From positions 1 to 64,000 of the forward strand of contig MWDO01000006.1 of the NCBI GenBank assembly GCA_002070605.1: a stretch of 64,000 nucleotides of DNA. The letters run 5' to 3'. Origin of the DNA: Spirochaetes bacterium ADurb.Bin133 (GTDB taxonomy: Bacteria > Spirochaetota > GWE2-31-10 > MWDO01). The position numbers were made by a program, and so were the translations under genes. A model generated the notes under the pieces. It was not told the origin of the DNA. It saw nothing but the letters and a program-made list of their open reading frames with translations, and did not search any database. Shown in pieces: positions 53,784 through 62,399 of this stretch (position 1 is the first letter of the stretch; each line of letters begins with the position of its first letter).

Positions 53784-56057
53784 ATGAGCGTATCTGAAAA
53801 AATTAAGGGGATAATAAACAATCGAAAAAAGAATCTCCCGCTAATTGACGAGAAGATTAAATATCTTGAATCGTTAAAAAACGATGTTAAGGAACTTGAA
53901 GAATTTATTGGGAGGTTAAAGGAGTTGCCCGATATTGATCCTATAATGGTCGATAATCTGTTTTCTTCATTAAACGGCAATGATTTGACCAGCGAAATAT
54001 CCAAGATTGTATTAGATTGCGAAGCGGTTAGAAAAAGATTAGATAGAGACAGGATAAATCTTGGGATTAGCGGTCAAGCAAGAGTCGGGAAAAGTACTTT
54101 ATTGCAAAATATTTCAGGGCTTTCTGACGATGAGGTTCCGACCGGTAAGGGGTTGCCCGTTACGGCGGTTAGAAGTAAAATTTATAATTCAAATTCATAT
54201 AATAGAGCTATTATTGAATTGAGAACTTTTAATGATTTTAAAAATGACGTTTTAGACGGTTATCATAGCATTTTACCGGAAAGTTATAAATACGCGCCAT
54301 CGACTATTGAAGAATATCAAAATTTCAGATATCCAAAATTTGAAGATATTGAAAATGAAGTGGACGATAATAAAAAAGCCACAGTTAATGATATATTGCC
54401 TAAGTTAATAGAAATGCAGGAGAGATTTTCAACTTATAAAGATTTGCTTAAAGGGGGAGAGTTAGAGATAAAAAATCTTAGCGAACTTCGGCCTTTTGTA
54501 GCGTATCCGACAAATAAAGAAAAGGAATCGGGGAATTTTTCGAGGAAAGATCTTGCCGTTAAGGATATAAGAATTGAGGTAAAATTTCCTCAAGTGGACG
54601 TTCAAGAACTTGGACTTATTGATTTGCCGGGACTTGGGGAGAACGATCCAAATATTGATAAAATTCATGTGAATGGTTTTAAAAACGAGGTTGATTTTGT
54701 AATTATGCTTAAGAAACCAACTGAAACAAAGGGATTTTGGGAAAAACAGGATGTACAATGCCTTGATATGCTAAGCGATGCAAAGGGGCATTTTGGAAAA
54801 TCCGGAGATTTTGTCGCTATTGGAGTTAATAAGGCGGACGGAGATGATAAAAATATCTTTGACGGTTTAATGAACAATATTAAAAATAGCGTAGGTAAAA
54901 ATCATAACGTATATGTTTTTAACGCTATTGACGGTAAATCTGTCAGAGAGAATTTACTTAACCCGATTTTAAAAGATATTTCAGAGAAACTACCCGGATT
55001 GGATCAAGAGTTGATTGATATTACCTATAATTCTGTAAAAGATACGAGTAAAAGAATATTAAATCGTATAATGGATGTTGACAATTATCTGAAAAGTAAT
55101 TTTCCGACAATAACAAGTAGCGCGGAAGAGAGAGATAGATTGACAAGAAAGCTTATAGATAATATTTCAAATGATTTACAAATTGAAATTGTGGAACCTC
55201 TGTTAAAGAAAGCGAGAAGGAATGAGGACAAAGATAGGGAAGCGGAGGACGAAGGCTTCTTAGAGGAGGTAGAGAAAATTCATAATGAAATTAAAGATTG
55301 GATTGTTAATAAATTTGGAATGGACGATTGGGAAGAAGACGCTCTCAAAAAAATGAAAAGGCATCAGGGGTATGCGGAGATTGCAAACGAGAAAATTCAA
55401 GGGATAAGGGTAGAGATAAGTAAAAGATACATAAAACTAAACCCCTATTTTAAACTTAAAATCTCATCTTTATGGGACGATATAGTTAATGTATTGAGAA
55501 GGCATTTGGGAGAACTTATACCGCTTAATCTTGAGGGAAGAGATGCGTTACAACATCTAAAAGCAAAATTAGAAGAGGCGAGCGAGGAGTGTCCAAAATT
55601 GAGCGAAGCTATCGAAAATCTTCTCAATCTTGAAATAGAGTATCGCTCGCATCTCCATCCCAGAGTGAGAGAGGCGCTTGATTGTCTCTTTTTAACAAAA
55701 ACGGTGGGAGATGAAGAGGTAAGACAAATTGAGGATATAACTCAAAATGAAGAAGGGGTTAGGCTATTACTATCTAAATTGCAAGATTTGGCAAAAAAAT
55801 CGGCAACAGATATAAAAACTGCTCTTTTTAAAGAGGCGGGGATTACTCTTTTAGTTTTGCATTCGGCTGCCGAACAATTTGAGGATACTATTATTAGAGA
55901 AAAAGATATTGATTATGAATATCACAGAATGACTAGATCATATCTTAACGAAATATGGCCCGATAAGTTCAAAGGAATAGACATACACAATAGTAATATA
56001 TCAAGAATTAACAAAAAGATAAAAGAGATAAGAGATAATATAGAAAATAAATTATAA
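53784..56057 (+). CDS. Dynamin-like large GTPase
   Basis: This 757-residue protein has an N-terminal coiled region (1-90), then a G domain. P-loop GQARVGKST is at 97-105, switch I threonine in LPVTAVRSK (~127), G3 DLPGLG at 280-285, and G4 NKAD at 349-352. The remaining ~380 residues are helical with long charged stretches (AEERDRLTRKLIDNISND, EEVEKIHNEIKDW), as in stalks of bacterial dynamin-like proteins. No membrane helix is present, though such proteins can bind membranes. It is the first gene of an operon behind the CTAT leader; AAGGGG precedes the ATG. Related GTPases act in membrane repair or phage defence, which is only suggestive here. Confidence 0.75.
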   Translation: MSVSEKIKGIINNRKKNLPLIDEKIKYLESLKNDVKELEEFIGRLKELPDIDPIMVDNLFSSLNGNDLTSEISKIVLDCEAVRKRLDRDRINLGISGQARVGKSTLLQNISGLSDDEVPTGKGLPVTAVRSKIYNSNSYNRAIIELRTFNDFKNDVLDGYHSILPESYKYAPSTIEEYQNFRYPKFEDIENEVDDNKKATVNDILPKLIEMQERFSTYKDLLKGGELEIKNLSELRPFVAYPTNKEKESGNFSRKDLAVKDIRIEVKFPQVDVQELGLIDLPGLGENDPNIDKIHVNGFKNEVDFVIMLKKPTETKGFWEKQDVQCLDMLSDAKGHFGKSGDFVAIGVNKADGDDKNIFDGLMNNIKNSVGKNHNVYVFNAIDGKSVRENLLNPILKDISEKLPGLDQELIDITYNSVKDTSKRILNRIMDVDNYLKSNFPTITSSAEERDRLTRKLIDNISNDLQIEIVEPLLKKARRNEDKDREAEDEGFLEEVEKIHNEIKDWIVNKFGMDDWEEDALKKMKRHQGYAEIANEKIQGIRVEISKRYIKLNPYFKLKISSLWDDIVNVLRRHLGELIPLNLEGRDALQHLKAKLEEASEECPKLSEAIENLLNLEIEYRSHLHPRVREALDCLFLTKTVGDEEVRQIEDITQNEEGVRLLLSKLQDLAKKSATDIKTALFKEAGITLLVLHSAAEQFEDTIIREKDIDYEYHRMTRSYLNEIWPDKFKGIDIHNSNISRINKKIKEIRDNIENKL

Positions 56058-56076
56058 AAAATATGGGGGTATAATT

Positions 56077-57159
56077 ATGGAAAAAGAATTCAAAATTGGT
56101 TTGGTTGGACCGTCAAGAATAGGCAAGACAACTTTAATATCTTCAATACTCGATTCTTCGCAAGATTTATTGAGAGGCGAAAAGGCAAATATTACATTTA
56201 ACGATTCCGCTACAAAATCAAAGATTAGCGAGTTTAGAAATGAGAGGGCCGGTTTTTTATCTGTTGGAGAGTTTAATCCGGGGGGGCTTAGCAGTACTCA
56301 AAACAAATTTATATATAGCTTAAAAATGAACTCGACGGACTCTGATGAAGCTAAAATTGTTATATCTTTTCTCGATTTTCCGGGCGGATGGATTAAAAAT
56401 GATGTTGAAAAATGGGAAAAAGAATGCCAACCTTTTTTATCGGAAAGCCATATATTGATGTTGCCTATCGATGCTACCGTCATAATGGAAGCAAATACAA
56501 ATAAAACGAAAGCATTGGTTCCCGGTTTATTATCTATTTCTGAAGTAACGGAAATAGCAAGCGAATGGGCAAAAAGTAGAGCTCAAATGTTTTCAGACGA
56601 TAAGGCTCTATTACTGCTGTTGCCTGTGAAATGCGAGTCATATTTTAACGACAATGGCGGATTAAAAGACAAATCCGCAGAGCTTCAAAGTAAAGTAAGA
56701 AAACTTTACGGCGGACTAATTGAGGTTGTTAGCGGCGAGTTTAAAGATTGTATTGAAAATCTTGAAGTTATTTATTCGCCAATCGATACTTACGGTTGCG
56801 TTGAGGTGTGCGATACTATGTGGAGCGATAATAATTTTGAGGCGGAATATAAATTAAGAACTCCCAACAAACTAAATCAAAAAGGGGCGGACACTATGTT
56901 GCTTGCTATATCAAAGCTAATAGTAAATCTTGCCTCAGAAAAACAGTCGAGCATAGTTGAAGAGTACTCTAAAAAAGCTAGCGAAGATAAAGGTTTTTTT
57001 GGAAATATATGGTTGGCGTTGTCCGGCGAGAGAAAAAGGAGAAAAGAAAACTTAAAAATTGAATCAGATGCGCTAGATAAATATAAAGAGATTTTCAAAA
57101 CGATTGCGGTTTTGTCTGAAAAGAATTTTAATCCAAGAGTTGAGAAGATTGGAATATAA
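56077..57159 (+). CDS. Small GTPase of double-GTPase type, paralogue 1
   Basis: This 360-residue soluble protein has P-loop GPSRIGKTT (11-19) and G3-like FLDFPGGW (98-104). A conserved LPIDATVIMEAN (129-140), PVKCESYFND (G4-like) and YSPIDTYGCV (G5-like) follow. The same five motifs, in order, occur in the gene at 57627. The pattern resembles the double-GTPase families found in bacterial conflict operons, assigned from memory of those motifs. GTP hydrolysis by a DFPGG switch without the Ras glutamine suggests a dimer- or partner-driven cycle. Spacing is 19 bp to the dynamin-like gene; GGGGG RBS. Confidence 0.65.
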   Translation: MEKEFKIGLVGPSRIGKTTLISSILDSSQDLLRGEKANITFNDSATKSKISEFRNERAGFLSVGEFNPGGLSSTQNKFIYSLKMNSTDSDEAKIVISFLDFPGGWIKNDVEKWEKECQPFLSESHILMLPIDATVIMEANTNKTKALVPGLLSISEVTEIASEWAKSRAQMFSDDKALLLLLPVKCESYFNDNGGLKDKSAELQSKVRKLYGGLIEVVSGEFKDCIENLEVIYSPIDTYGCVEVCDTMWSDNNFEAEYKLRTPNKLNQKGADTMLLAISKLIVNLASEKQSSIVEEYSKKASEDKGFFGNIWLALSGERKRRKENLKIESDALDKYKEIFKTIAVLSEKNFNPRVEKIGI

Positions 57160-57207
57160 GAGTTATTATGAAATATATTCGTTTGTCATAAAACAAGGCG
57201 GTATAAA

Positions 57208-57630
57208 TTGTTCTTAAGATATCTGAATGAAAAAGAACAAAAATATTTTCTTGAGCTTGCTTATCTTATTGCTAACTGCGATAACGATTTTATCGATGAA
57301 GAGAAGATAATGATAGAACAATATAGAGACGAGATGATGTTATCGGAGTTGGAGTATAAAATTCAGGGCAAAGACCTCGATGAAATAGTCGATTTCTTTA
57401 AAAACGCAAGCGATATTAAGAAAAATTACATAATATTCGAAGCTCTTGGTATAATTTATAGCGACAATAAATTTGCTGATGAAGAAAAAGAGGTTCTTAA
57501 TAGATTAAAAGCGGCGTTTAAAATCAACGATAAAAAAATTGACGTTATGGTTAAGAAACTTTTAGAACTTAAAAAGATTTACAACGATTTGATGAAAATA
57601 TTCGACGAAACAGAGGCGGAAAATATATGA
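57208..57630 (+). CDS. TerB-like (tellurite-resistance-type) helical protein
   Basis: This 140-residue protein starts at TTG, five bases after AAGGCGG. Two half-repeats carry the acidic signature of TerB/DjlA domains: LAYLIANCDNDFIDEEKIMI and EALGIIYSDNKFADEEKEVL. TerB domains bind metal or membranes and appear in stress and conflict systems with GTPases and TerD proteins. It lies between two paralogous GTPase genes, overlapping the second by four bases (ATGA), so it is very likely part of the same complex. Confidence 0.7.
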   Translation: MFLRYLNEKEQKYFLELAYLIANCDNDFIDEEKIMIEQYRDEMMLSELEYKIQGKDLDEIVDFFKNASDIKKNYIIFEALGIIYSDNKFADEEKEVLNRLKAAFKINDKKIDVMVKKLLELKKIYNDLMKIFDETEAENI

Positions 57631-58841
57631 TTCCATTAATACTTGTTGGCGCAATTATTTCGTCCACTTCTACCTTAGTAAGAAGACAAATAGAAAAGAA
57701 TGAAATAAAGAAGCGCATTAGCGAAATTGAGAAAAAAAATGAAGAATATTCTAAATTTAATATCGGAATTGTAGGTCCGTCTCGGATTGGTAAAACATCA
57801 TTAATCTATAATATAATAGAATTAAGTAATAAAATATTGTCAAATAATGTAATGATAAAACCGGATTATTATACCCTAATTGATATCAACAAATATATTT
57901 CTGAAAGGAATAATTTGTTAAACCAATCTGAATTTGTATCCGATGTATTAGAGGCAACAGAAACCGAAAAAGAATATAATTTGTTTATCGAGAAAAATAA
58001 CGTAAAAATAGGATTTACTCTATATGATTTTAGAGGGGGATTAATCGAAGAGGCGGATGAAAAATTTGATAAATATGAAAAAAAGTTAAAAAATTGTAAT
58101 GTTATAATCATACCAACAGACGCGACATTGATTATGGAAGCTGATACAAACGATAAAAAAATAAATATTCAGAGATTTTTACATATTGATACCGTGCAAG
58201 AGATAATGCAAAATTGGTCGAAAACAAAAATTAATTCCGATTTGCCTCTTTTGGTCATTTTATCGCCAATAAAATGCGAGTCGTATCTTAGTAATGAAAA
58301 ATCGAATGAATTATTCAATAAGACTCTAAATTGTTATCAAAAAACAATAGATATAATATCTAAAGAACTGAAAAATAAACAAAATATTGAAATTTTTTAT
58401 TCGCCTATAGAGACTCTTGGTTGTGTGGACATTTCTTGTATAGAATGGATTTATGACAATTCGAATAGAATTTTAAGTTATAAGCAGAAATTTAAAAAAA
58501 GAGAACCTTTTAAAGTAAATCCCAAAGGGGGAGATCTTTTGTTATCTCAAATATCGAGAATGTTGCTTAAGATTGCTTTAGAGAAAACGGTAGAAAATCG
58601 AAATGAAAATATAAGAGATATAACAAATAAAACAAATGAAATTAAAGATAGTTTTTGGAAAAATTTGGGGTATAACATCTCTTTAGATAAGAAAAAAAAC
58701 GATGCAAGTTATTTATATTTAACCGATAAGAAAAATGATCTTGAAACAATTATAGGAGAGTTGGAAAAATTGTCAAATAGAGATTTTGAAAAAAATAGTT
58801 ATTATAAACTATTTAAATTAGAGGAGGGACAACTAAAATGA
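57627..58841 (+). CDS. Membrane-anchored GTPase of double-GTPase type, paralogue 2
   Basis: These 404 residues begin with a hydrophobic anchor (IPLILVGAIISSTSTLV, 2-18) and a charged coiled coil. The same GTPase body as the gene at 56077 follows: GPSRIGKTS (50-58), YDFRGG (133-138), IPTDATLIMEAD (162-173), SPIKCESYLS and YSPIETLGCV. A DFRGG switch replaces DFPGG. The pair of paralogues could form a heterodimer with one member tethered to the membrane. Its start and end each overlap the neighbours by ATGA, indicating tight stoichiometric control. The codon use is very AT-rich. Confidence 0.65.
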   Translation: MIPLILVGAIISSTSTLVRRQIEKNEIKKRISEIEKKNEEYSKFNIGIVGPSRIGKTSLIYNIIELSNKILSNNVMIKPDYYTLIDINKYISERNNLLNQSEFVSDVLEATETEKEYNLFIEKNNVKIGFTLYDFRGGLIEEADEKFDKYEKKLKNCNVIIIPTDATLIMEADTNDKKINIQRFLHIDTVQEIMQNWSKTKINSDLPLLVILSPIKCESYLSNEKSNELFNKTLNCYQKTIDIISKELKNKQNIEIFYSPIETLGCVDISCIEWIYDNSNRILSYKQKFKKREPFKVNPKGGDLLLSQISRMLLKIALEKTVENRNENIRDITNKTNEIKDSFWKNLGYNISLDKKKNDASYLYLTDKKNDLETIIGELEKLSNRDFEKNSYYKLFKLEEGQLK

Positions 58842-59863
58842 AAAAATATCTATTAACGAGATCCGAGACTATAGATTATCACTACATTGGGATTAATCCA
58901 AAGGAGCCCTGGTTAGACTATGCTCAGCAGACGTCGTTTGAAAGAGGTAGTTTTTATATTGAAAAAAATAATAAAGAGATAAAATTATTTCTTTCCGGTA
59001 TCCACTCCGGTAATCGTAGAGATAGGGTAAATACTCCTATAAGATATTCGATAGCTATGGACGGCGTTGTTGATGAAAATGAAAAAACTATCATAATAAA
59101 TCTTATTTCAAAATGGTTAGATAACTATAAAAATAAGACAAAAGGTAAAATAACAGAATCGCTTGATCAGGTTTTTAAAGAGGCGGATATTGAAAATCTT
59201 TTTAAAGATTCTATACCGGAAAAAATTTTGCAGAGCGATTTTGATAGCATAAAAAGAGAAAAAAATAAAGAAATAATATCTCAATACTTTGATTTGAAAG
59301 ACGACTATTATGAGTTGAAAAAGATTACTCAGAAATATGATATAATCGAGTTATATAGTAATATTAGGGCTGTAGGATTAACGGCAACGGATACTGCTAA
59401 CAAAATTCTCCAAGAAAAAATCGATAATGTATTGGAAAAATTCAAATCGGATGAAAAAATAGAATATAAAAAACCGGAGCATAAAAAATGGATATGGAAT
59501 ATTAATTCAAGCGGTTGTATAGATGAGCTTAAAAATCATATTAGTTATTTAATCAATGAAGATAATCAAAGCGGAAAAATAGTTTTGTTAAACCTTATTG
59601 ACGATAAGAAATATCTTGAAGATATAAAGAAAAAAGAAATCAACAATGAAAATCTGATTTTAATTATATCAAGCGATAATAATATGAATGAACCGGAACC
59701 GATAGAAAAACCTAAAGTGGAAAAGAAATTTGATGATAACGAAAAAAAAAAGGCGGAACAATTGATTTTATCGCCGGCGATGATAGCATTAATAGTAGCA
59801 ATACCGGCTCTATTTGCGATCATAATATTTGTAAAAACGATAATGTCGATTCTAAAGAGCTAA
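58838..59863 (+). CDS. Tail-anchored protein of unknown function in the GTPase operon
   Basis: In this 341-residue protein the N-terminal ~80 residues are strand-like (IDYHYIGINPKEPWLDYAQQ, GSFYIEKNNKEIKLFLSGIH), the middle helical, and a single C-terminal membrane helix lies at about 313-336 (MIALIVAIPALFAIIIFVK) with a basic end, as in tail-anchored proteins. No enzyme motif is visible. It closes the operon and overlaps the preceding GTPase gene by ATGA. It may be the membrane effector or receptor of the GTPase system; this is inference from position and topology. Confidence 0.55.
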   Translation: MKKYLLTRSETIDYHYIGINPKEPWLDYAQQTSFERGSFYIEKNNKEIKLFLSGIHSGNRRDRVNTPIRYSIAMDGVVDENEKTIIINLISKWLDNYKNKTKGKITESLDQVFKEADIENLFKDSIPEKILQSDFDSIKREKNKEIISQYFDLKDDYYELKKITQKYDIIELYSNIRAVGLTATDTANKILQEKIDNVLEKFKSDEKIEYKKPEHKKWIWNINSSGCIDELKNHISYLINEDNQSGKIVLLNLIDDKKYLEDIKKKEINNENLILIISSDNNMNEPEPIEKPKVEKKFDDNEKKKAEQLILSPAMIALIVAIPALFAIIIFVKTIMSILKS

Positions 59864-59900
59864 ATCAAAATATGATTGAAAAAGTTGAAAAGTTGAAATT

Positions 59901-59941
59901 ATTTATCCAAAAGAAAATCGATGATTTCCTTTTGGATAAAT
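59901..59941 (+). terminator. Perfect 13-bp hairpin after the GTPase operon
   Basis: ATTTATCCAAAAG (59901-59913) and CTTTTGGATAAAT (59929-59941) form a perfect stem around a 15-base loop, 40 bp after the last operon gene. No T-run follows, so it may be a rho-dependent or RNA-stabilising end. A 23-codon ORF (59872-59943) overlaps it and is probably not a gene. Confidence 0.4.
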
Positions 59942-59950
59942 AACAAGAAC

Positions 59951-59973
59951 GAGACTATAAATAACTTTGCGTA
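59951..59973. repeat. Partial copy of the ACTTTGCGTA repeat at the operon's end
   Basis: GAGACTATAAATAACTTTGC plus GTA is identical to the first 23 bases of 22001-22102. It is cut off exactly where the MITE-like element 59974-60119 begins, suggesting insertion into, or deletion beside, the repeat. Confidence 0.65.
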
Positions 59974-60119
59974 GTAAATTGTCAGTTTTTTGGAGAATAG
60001 AAAATATCTGTTTCATATGTGTCAATTTGTTTTTGACACATATGGCGCAATTTATTTATCGAGGGGCGCCGCGTCGTATATGCGTTCATTTCCTCGCCTC
60101 AAAAAACTGACGAGTTACG
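59974..60119. repeat. Complete MITE-like repeat
   Basis: GTAAATTGTCAGTTTTTTGG at the left and CTCAAAAAACTGACGAGTTAC at the right (a 21-base end at 60099-60119) are inverted. The interior holds TTTCATATGTGTCAATTTG, TTGACACATATGGCGC and a CATCGAGG-like GAGGGGCGCC stretch. No gene lies in 59864-60252. Confidence 0.8.
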
Positions 60120-60252
60120 TTGTTAAGCGGTTTATCGCTGATAATATAAGCGAAAATGATAAAAAATAGTGAAAAAAGTTTTAAATTTGTGTTATATTAA
60201 AAAAAACGATTTTGGACTTTAATTAAGGGGTCAAATTTTAGCGAGGCAGATT

Positions 60253-60459
60253 ATGAAGGAAATCGAGTTTGTTATCTGGCAGGAAGGTAAATATTACGTT
60301 TCGCAATGTCTTAATGTTAATGTTTCATCATTTGGAGAGACTATAGACGAGGCGACGGCAAACTTAAAAGAAGCGGTTGAACTTTATTTTGAAAATGAAA
60401 CTTTCGATCTTCCCAAGATCAATAAAATAATGTTAGGGCGGGAATTAATAAATGCCTAA
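60253..60459 (+). CDS. hicB: HicB-family antitoxin
   Basis: This 68-residue protein has the HicB/UPF0150 strand-helix pattern: IEFVIWQEGKYYVSQCLNVN, SFGETIDEATANLKEAVEL, YFENETFDLP. This partial RNase H-like fold without catalytic residues binds and blocks HicA. It lacks a C-terminal DNA-binding domain, as in short HicB forms. The antitoxin gene comes first here, whereas in most loci hicA leads. It overlaps hicA by eight bases. GAGGC precedes the ATG. Confidence 0.85.
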   Translation: MKEIEFVIWQEGKYYVSQCLNVNVSSFGETIDEATANLKEAVELYFENETFDLPKINKIMLGRELINA

Positions 60460-60667
60460 TATTTACTCATCTAAAGAAATTATATTAGTTTTAGAAAAAT
60501 GTGGATTTAAATTTGTTTCCCAAAAGGGCTCTCATGGGAAATATAAAGATTTGGATGAAAACACGGCAATTGTTCCCATGAATAAAAAAGAAATTCCGGA
60601 AGGAACTTTGAGAAGTATTTTGAAGCAAGCAAATATAAGTTTGAAAAACTTTAAGATTAATCTTTAA
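60452..60667 (+). CDS. hicA: HicA-family mRNA interferase toxin
   Basis: This 71-residue dsRBD-like toxin: SSKEIILVLEKCGFKFVSQKG is followed by SHGKYKD with the catalytic histidine (GSH), then IVPMNKKEIPEGTLRSILKQ, matching the HicA core (vP.h..i..GTLr.Ilkq). It cleaves mRNA and is held inactive by HicB. Translational overlap with hicB favours balanced synthesis. Confidence 0.88.
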   Translation: MPNIYSSKEIILVLEKCGFKFVSQKGSHGKYKDLDENTAIVPMNKKEIPEGTLRSILKQANISLKNFKINL

Positions 60668-60730
60668 GAAATCGGTCTTCACAGAATATCGGGGCTTTCG
60701 ATTTCGGTAGAACAATATTATATTCTGAAA

Positions 60731-60830
60731 ATTTATAAATAACTTTGCGTATTTAGCCAAATAATAAAGCGCATAGGAGATATTATATGGCAAAAAAAGC
60801 GTAGAAAGACGCTATTTATGCAAAATTTAT
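60731..60830. repeat. ACTTTGCGTATTTAGCC repeat, copy 2
   Basis: Full-length relative of 22001-22102, with GCATAGGAGATATTATATGG and a small AGCGT-AGAAAG-ACGCT hairpin. The five-codon ORF after the GGAG is not credible as a gene. Confidence 0.65.
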
Positions 60831-60842
60831 TACATTACCTAA

Positions 60843-61025
60843 TTTTTCTTCGAATTTGATTTGTTTCCGCAATTCCCGGCGGCGCGCTTAATCATTGAAT
60901 GTGGGACGGTCTTAAAAGAAAATGAGATTAGTCCTTTAAATTTTAAAAACAATATGGATAAAATTTTAAAATTAAACCCAAAGCAACTTGTTGGTAAACA
61001 AGCAATGATTAACTCATTAGTATGA
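60843..61025 (+). pseudogene. C-terminal gene remnant of unknown origin
   Basis: An open frame without a start reads FEFDLFPQFPAARLIIECG, TVLKENEISPLNFKNNMDK, ILKLNPKQLVGKQAMINSLV, then stop. It is preceded at once by an in-frame stop. It looks like the end of a larger protein. I cannot assign a family. Confidence 0.3.
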
Positions 61026-61119
61026 AAAAATATTTATGTTTATTATTTGACTTATTCTCTAAATAGATGTATATTTAGAGAGTATATTCTCCAAATAATA
61101 TAGAAAAACGGGAATAAGG

Positions 61120-62244
61120 ATGATTATTAGGCGTAAAATTTTTGATAGAATAAAAGAGGTTTTTCTTAAAGGCAAGATTATTATAATTTACGGAGCGAGA
61201 CAGGTTGGTAAAACGACTCTGGTAAAAGAGATTATAAAAAACTTTGACGGTAAATCAATTTATTTAAACTGCGACGAGCCCGACATCAGAGACGAATTAA
61301 CGGATAAAACTTCTACCGAATTAAAATCTTTTATCGGCAATAATACGCTTGTCGTTATAGACGAAGCGCAAAGAATAAAAAATATAGGTATAACTCTGAA
61401 ATTGCTTGTCGATAATTTTAAGGATATTCAGATTATCGCTACGGGATCGTCGTCGTTTGATTTGTCAAACAGTATTATCGAGCCGCTTACAGGAAGAAAG
61501 TTTGAGTTTTTTTTATATCCCATATCTATCAATGAGTTAAGCGGCGAATATAATGCGATTGAGATAAAAAGGTTGATAGAAAAAAGAATAATTTTTGGTA
61601 TGTATCCTGAAGTTATTACAAACTCGGACATTGGGGAATCTGTTCTGAAAGAGATAACAAAAAGTTATCTTTATAAAGATATTCTACAATTTAACAACAT
61701 AAGAAATCATTACGCTCTTGAAAAATTATTGAAGGCGTTGGCTTTACAGGCAGGGAACGAAGTTTCCTATACGGAGCTTGCGCAAATTGTCGGCATTGAT
61801 AAAAAAACTATTGAAACATACATAGAGATACTTGAAAAATCATTTATAGTTTATAGATTAAATCCTTATAGTTCAAATCGGAGGAATGAATTAAAAAGGA
61901 TGAGAAAAATTTTCTTCTGGGACACGGGTATAAGGAACGCGCTAATAAATAATCTCAATTCTTTTGACATAAGAAACGATGTTGGAACGCTGTGGGAGAA
62001 TTTTGCTATAAATGAGATGATTAAAAACAGCGCTAACGATGGAATTTCAAAAAATAGTTATTTTTGGAGAAATCTGCAGAAACAAGAAATTGACTATATT
62101 GAAGAAATTAATGGTAGTCTGACCTGTTATGAAATAAAGTGGAATAAGGATACCTCAAAAAAGCCGAAGGAGTTTATGGAGAATTACAAAGTTGAAAATA
62201 TTAATATAATCAATAAACATAATTTTACTGATTATTGGGTATAA
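61120..62244 (+). CDS. AAA-family ATPase with DUF4143 domain
   Basis: In this 374-residue protein the ATPase part (AAA_14) has Walker A YGARQVGKTTLVKEI (25-39), Walker B NTLVVIDEAQRI (75-86) and sensor 1 IIATGSSSFDL. The C-terminal DUF4143 domain starts GNEVSYTELAQIVGIDKKT with a winged-helix-like region and continues WRNLQKQEIDYIEEINGSL and CYEIKWNKD, a nuclease-like PD-(D/E)xK remnant (D-x-(n)-E-x-K). Such proteins are common accessory genes with unclear function and are often linked to mobile DNA. The gene stands alone between a remnant and a MITE-like repeat. Confidence 0.85.
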   Translation: MIIRRKIFDRIKEVFLKGKIIIIYGARQVGKTTLVKEIIKNFDGKSIYLNCDEPDIRDELTDKTSTELKSFIGNNTLVVIDEAQRIKNIGITLKLLVDNFKDIQIIATGSSSFDLSNSIIEPLTGRKFEFFLYPISINELSGEYNAIEIKRLIEKRIIFGMYPEVITNSDIGESVLKEITKSYLYKDILQFNNIRNHYALEKLLKALALQAGNEVSYTELAQIVGIDKKTIETYIEILEKSFIVYRLNPYSSNRRNELKRMRKIFFWDTGIRNALINNLNSFDIRNDVGTLWENFAINEMIKNSANDGISKNSYFWRNLQKQEIDYIEEINGSLTCYEIKWNKDTSKKPKEFMENYKVENINIINKHNFTDYWV

Positions 62245-62249
62245 TTAAG

Positions 62250-62318
62250 GCGCCCGTCGGTTTTTTGGGGACTAAAAATATTTGTTTCATATGTGTCAAA
62301 AAAAAACTGACGAGTTAC
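62250..62318. repeat. Shortest MITE-like repeat (about 69 bp)
   Basis: GCGCCCGTCGGTTTTTTGGGG and the inverted AAAAAACTGACGAGTTAC enclose just one TTTCATATGTGTCAAA unit. It shows the minimal structure of the element: two TIRs plus one interior motif. Confidence 0.75.
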
Positions 62319-62399
62319 AAAAATCTTTGCTTTAAGCGTTGACTTAATTAGCATTTTTTGATTTTATATGATTTATATTTTGTAGGGGAGGGAAGCGTC

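Noticed and set aside
59872-59943. 23-codon ORF after the GTPase operon
   Set aside because: It overlaps a perfect 13-bp hairpin and has no RBS; the hairpin explains the sequence better.
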